64,000 nt of DNA. Source: Taeniopygia guttata. Lineage: Eukaryota > Chordata > Aves > Passeriformes > Estrildidae. Positions 59,714 through 64,000 of the stretch are shown in pieces (the first letter of the stretch is position 1; every line of letters begins with the position of its first letter). Where the stretch lies: assembly GCF_048771995.1 (NCBI RefSeq), contig NC_133063.1:7762001-7826000 (forward strand). Reading direction: 5' to 3'. The notes beneath the pieces were generated by a model, which saw only the letters and a program-made list of their open reading frames with translations, did no database searches and had not been told where the DNA came from. Position numbers and translations under genes: made by a program.

Positions 59714-60639
59714 AACTGCTTGGATGGTTTACCTTAACTACTGCATGACCTTTTTTGCAGCGTGCATGAGTTTTAGTGACCTTGTCATTTAAAACCTTAA
59801 ATACAAGGAGTAAAACTATAAAACACAAAGCTTTCCCATTATTCAAAGGTTACATTATGAAAAAGGTTAGTGCTGAGTAGCAGTTTGTGGCCACAACCTA
59901 GCTTTTCAATAATATGTGACAGAATGACATCTTGATGTGCTGTTCCTGCACAGGATGGAAACTCTGCAGTGGGATATATTGTTGTGACCGGGGTGTGGCA
60001 TTTTCTGAATGTGACCTTTATGTTGCCCTCTCAGCCATCACCTCAATGTGGAGTTAATCTTCATTTATGCATCTGTAGGAGACACAACAGTAAGGCCACT
60101 GCTGGAAGCTACTGCAAGGGGCTTTTGTGTGCCCTAAAATCAAATTATGTTCACTTTTGTTTAAAGTTTTTCTTTGTTGTGGTTGTTAAAATTTTTTAAT
60201 TGTTAAGTATGTTTTATTCAGGTGTAGACAATTCATATATTCTCTGTGTTTCCTAAAAAAAAAAAAAAAGTTAACCTGGATCCTGTTCCTAGTTTAAAAG
60301 CTTTTCACAGCCTCAGTCATATTTGGAGTTATTTATGTATTTGCTTCATGGTTTGCAGAGACCTGACAGTATCAGGAGAGCTTAAGGATTTGGATTCCCA
60401 GACTGTCAGTATATTACAAGAAATTCTTAATGCTAACTTTAGCACCTTTTATTTATTGTTTCCTTTGGTTATTTTTGCTGGTATAAAAAAAGTTGGAAAA
60501 AAGCCTTTTAGTTGAATCATGCCACCTACATGCCTATACTGTTAATCCTACTGGTTTGGAAAAAAAGAGTATGGTGTTCTTGTGCATAGACATTTATAAT
60601 AGCCCCAAAGCAAGGACAGAAGGGGTATGTTTGGTTTTG

Positions 60640-60781
60640 GTTTTTTCCTTTTTTTTTTTTGTTTTTTTTTTTTTTTTTTGAGGGGAAGGGTGGGTTTTTT
60701 TGTTCGTTTGGGGTTTTTTATTGTTTGTTTGGGGTTTTCTTTTGGTTGGTTGGGTTTTTTTGGTGTGGTTTTTTTTTTTTT
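60640..60781. repeat. T/G-rich low-complexity block in KCMF1 3' UTR
   Basis: Long T-runs alternate with GGG or GGGG clusters and GTTT/GGTT units. Antisense open frames here are Lys/Pro/Thr low-complexity artefacts. Confidence 0.85.
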
Positions 60782-61050
60782 GGAATGTAAAGTTAGATTA
60801 TAAAAACAAAAGTTCACACAGCTTCTGATGAAAATTTAAACTAGGCTTATATCATAATGATGTCTTTCCAGATCTCTCACCTCACCCCCTCTCTCTTTCT
60901 CTGTATCCTCTCATCTCAGCAGCATTGTAGAGTAAACGTAATGACTTAGACACCATGTGGTGTTCTCAGCAGAACTGTGACGTGTATGCTAATCCAAAAT
61001 AACAGCAGGAAAAGAACAACCCCATAGACTGAGTTAAGGTTCCTTCCTCT

Positions 61051-61152
61051 GGTTTTTTTTTTTTTTTAAATAATGAGATCTTGATTGTTTTCATGTAGAG
61101 CAGCATTAGCTTTGGTTGCGGGTTTTTTTTGGTTTTTTTTTTTTTTTTAGTC
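61051..61152. repeat. Poly-T low-complexity tracts in KCMF1 3' UTR
   Basis: Two T-runs (about 61052-61066 and 61121-61149) flank about 50 bp of mixed sequence. Confidence 0.85.
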
Positions 61153-61305
61153 TCTGCAACAGAAACTTTACATGCAGCCTCTGGTTACCCTGAGAGTTAC
61201 CCCTAGCAGGGGACTTTTTTATTGATTATTGAAGACTTTCAAAAATTTTTCAAGCTGTAGTTTTTCGAACACATCTTCTGCACATTACAATAAGACACAC
61301 AGTTC

Positions 61306-61311
61306 AATAAA
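61306..61311 (+). terminator. KCMF1: KCMF1 distal poly(A) signal AATAAA
   Basis: AATAAA in TTCAATAAAGCATTTTCA, followed by a strong T/G-rich element (GACTGTTGTTCAGTTGATTTTCTTTGG). This is the best-formed poly(A) site in the 3' region. Confidence 0.75.
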
Positions 61312-61339
61312 GCATTTTCAAGACTGTTGTTCAGTTGAT

Positions 61340-64000
61340 TTTCTTTGGTTTTAATATATTTTCCAGACACTTCTGTTCCAGAAATATCTGCATCTGCCTT
61401 TAATTATAACTGTATCTTCCAACACAAAATCAGTTTGTGTACACATCATGGGTGGTTTATATATGTTTTAAAACCAGATGCTTTGGCGGTGATGAACTAC
61501 ATAATCCTAAACTCTTCAAGGTAGGTGAACTGAAGGCTGCACAGACCAAGATGCATTTAAAGCAGGCTCTTCTCAGTGTAGTGGTGTTTTGTATTGGTTA
61601 AGGCTGGTCTCTTACATTGCCCAAATTCCAGACATCACCACATTTGCTTGGAAGGGGATGCAAACTAGCGGTATCTATGTTTGTTTAGAGACTGAATATA
61701 TGCTAGCTTGGATTTAAAAGTATCTTTGGATGTCATGTTAACTTGTACAGATCTTCAGTGGTTTGGGTTTTTTTTTCTATTTTAGGTTTAAAAATAACAT
61801 GAAATGCCTATTAGGAGGGTGTTCCAGTAGTCAAGTCCTATTTGCAGGGAAGTGTTTTTCTTTCGTAGAGTAAGCTTTGCCAAGGTAGTATTTTTGGGGT
61901 ATTTCCAAAACATTTATTTTCAGGGTGCTTTGGGCTGCAGTGACTACAGCCTGCATCAGCTTTGGAGGGGAATCCACAGGGGATTATTGCCTTTTCCATG
62001 TGAGAGAGGAAAAAAAACCACAGAACAACAAAAAAACCACCCCAACACCACATCCCAATACTCAGCGTGGAAACCCCCTTCCAGGAGCAGGAGCCTTAAT
62101 CCTCTGCACTGGCACAGTTCTGGGGTGCAGTGACACCTGTGTTGGCTGCATGGTCAGGGTCGTGTAATGAAGCACTAGCAAAGGTATCAGCAAAAGCAAT
62201 TTTATTACAAATTTGTGAAAGCACTAAGTTCTCTGGCAAGGTTTGCTCTGTTACCTCATAGATAAAGCACACAAATGAGAACTGGATTAGAATCAATCTG
62301 GAGTGAAGCACAACGGAGACTGGGGATGCAAAAGGGTGAGGACGGAGAATGTAAGGATGCAGAAGGGGAAGGGAGACCCTCCATGGAGGCACAAGTTTCA
62401 CAATGGACCCCTTGCCAAACCTTCCCTTGGAATTGCTCAGTGCTTTATGTCTAAAGGATCTGGCAGCACTTAATCATTGATTTAACTCTTACAGAATGAT
62501 TCTGTAAGATTTACCATAACCACAACATTGTGTAGCTTAATTTTGAATCTAAGCTGACAACATTAATGCTACACGTGTTGAAGTCAGTTTTCACACCTGC
62601 ACACAGACACAGCCATGTAAATATTCAAATATTTGTGTGTGTCCATATGTACAAAGCCCCTGTTTAAAGCCCCCCAGAATTCAGTGAAATGCACACACAG
62701 GGTACCTTTGCATCTTTCAGTGGGCAAAGGCTTCAGCCTGGAGGAGGGGTCCCAGCCCAGGCCCCACTTTCAGCTTTTGATGGAGCTCTTGAGTCCCAAA
62801 CCTCTGGGCTGGCGAGCACTGAGAGGCACATCCTGCTCCAAGAGACGTGCTGGCACAGCCACCGGGGCATGGGACCCCAAAGGCCTCCTGTGGGACACCG
62901 TTCATAGGGTTGAGATGCTTGGATTAAATCTTCCATCAGCTTCCATCCTGGATTCAACTGGGGTCAGTATTTTCCTCAAAACTCCAGTGACAAATACTAT
63001 TTCACTACAGCTGTGATCGTGGTATCACTGATGGTTCTCCTGAGCCTACCGTGTCCTTTCCTGCGCTGTCAGTGCAGAGAGTGCCGCGTTCCATTCTGCC
63101 ACAGCCATTCCCGTATTTTGATGTTAAAGTGGTAGAGGAAACAGTGGAACAGTGGAGTTGAAGTCCCTTGAAAGCTTTTCAGAATATCAGTGTGATCTGT
63201 CTGTAACTTCTGATCTGTGTTAGTAAGAGGTCTGGGTTGGTTTTTTGAGACCTTTCTAATGTTTTTGTCAAGGACAAAGAAAGACTCTTGCACATGGTGG
63301 TGTGATGAACATTGAAAATGCACCCACCTCATGTTTTACTTGTGACTGCCTTGATCAATTCCCTGGCACTGGGGATTGGGGGAAGTTTCCATTCTCTGCC
63401 ATGCACTCAGATTGGGTTCCCATCTTGGCACAGAGTTGTGCTCTCTGTTAAGTTTATGGACAGTGTAGTTTGGTGCAGGAACCAAACATCCAGATGTGTG
63501 CACAGCTGCAGCTTTGAGACACTTGTCTGTTGTGAGGGTCTAAGGCCATTTCCTGCTACAACAGAAGTCCCAGGAGGCAGAGAGGCTCCACTACCTCCCA
63601 GAGCTCCCAGACCTAACCCGGGAGGAGTGTGTACATCCGCGTGAAGCAGTTACACCACTGAACCTTCTTTTTCCTGGCATAGCTGACTCACTCCAGTCAG
63701 CCTGTTCTGCCACATCCGTACTTTGCTGGTCTGAGGCTGTTTAATTGTTTTAGCTCCTAAGGAAGAGGAAGGGGTCTTGAGATAGGCTGATGGGCACAGG
63801 GATTTATTTGCAGTGTTTATTGTACTTAATGTGCATAGTATATAGGTGCTCAAAAGTTATTTGTGGACAAAAAAGAGTTAGAAAAGGGGAACTGCAGGGG
63901 GAACTGTGCAGCTTCTGGAGTGTGCTTCCAGCACACTTTTCAACTCAGCACTGGCTGTCACCTCCTGCAACATCTAATGCAACATAAACACTCTTGTGGG
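61340..64000. other. Region downstream of KCMF1
   Basis: Mixed-composition sequence, somewhat GC-richer from 62.6 to 63.7 kb. Open frames are short, overlap on both strands and show no recognisable domain or splice continuity. No repeat family was recognised. It may be intergenic or part of a neighbour extending past the window. Confidence 0.5.

Larger units (their letters stand above)
59364..61330 (+). other. KCMF1: KCMF1 3' UTR (to distal poly(A) signal)
   Basis: Non-coding sequence after the TGA. Its limit is inferred from the AATAAA at 61306. It includes T/G-rich low-complexity blocks at 60626-60781 and 61051-61152. Short open frames within it are not credible genes. Confidence 0.65.

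Noticed and set aside
60548..60817. An 89-codon Lys/Pro-rich minus-strand frame
   Set aside because: It is the antisense reading of T/G-rich low-complexity sequence in the 3' UTR.

Overview
This window is vertebrate nuclear DNA, and almost certainly from a bird. It holds two split protein-coding genes with GT-AG introns, plus one AT-AC intron. There is a GC-rich CpG-island promoter, and the background is otherwise AT-rich. The interspersed repeats are avian types: four CR1 LINE copies and one solo LTR that resembles the common avian ERVL-like LTR family. Both genes lie on the + strand. No bacterial, plasmid, phage, CRISPR, tRNA or rRNA feature was seen.

Positions 1-7.5 kb hold the 3' part of FNTA, the shared alpha subunit of protein farnesyltransferase and geranylgeranyltransferase I. 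Seven coding exons are present, beginning at about residue 96 in human numbering and running to the stop at 6880. The first exon or exons lie upstream of the window. A poly(A) signal sits at 7429. From 7.5 to 18.4 kb there is an intergenic stretch with no supportable gene; it ends in a CR1 fragment and an A-rich tract.

Positions 18.48-61.33 kb hold a complete KCMF1 gene, which encodes a ZZ-type and Di19-type zinc-finger E3 ubiquitin ligase. Its CpG-island promoter is at about 18.5-19.7 kb. Seven coding exons give 381 codons plus a stop, as in the human protein. Intron 1 is about 21.6 kb and holds two CR1 copies. Intron 2 holds the solo LTR, and intron 3 holds a roughly 2.2 kb antisense CR1. 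Intron 4 is a textbook U12-type AT-AC intron, and a cryptic major-class splice pair inside it would also keep the reading frame. The 3' UTR carries a proximal and a distal poly(A) signal separated by long T/G-rich tracts. Positions 61.34-64 kb show nothing recognisable.

The two genes act in unrelated pathways, prenylation of CaaX proteins and ubiquitin-dependent degradation. They appear to be neighbours by chromosome history only. As I recall, their human orthologues lie on different chromosomes (8p11 and 2p11). I found no evidence of an undescribed multi-gene system. The observations most worth following are the AT-AC intron of KCMF1 with its overlapping in-frame U2-type sites, and the matching intron positions within the FNTA repeats.
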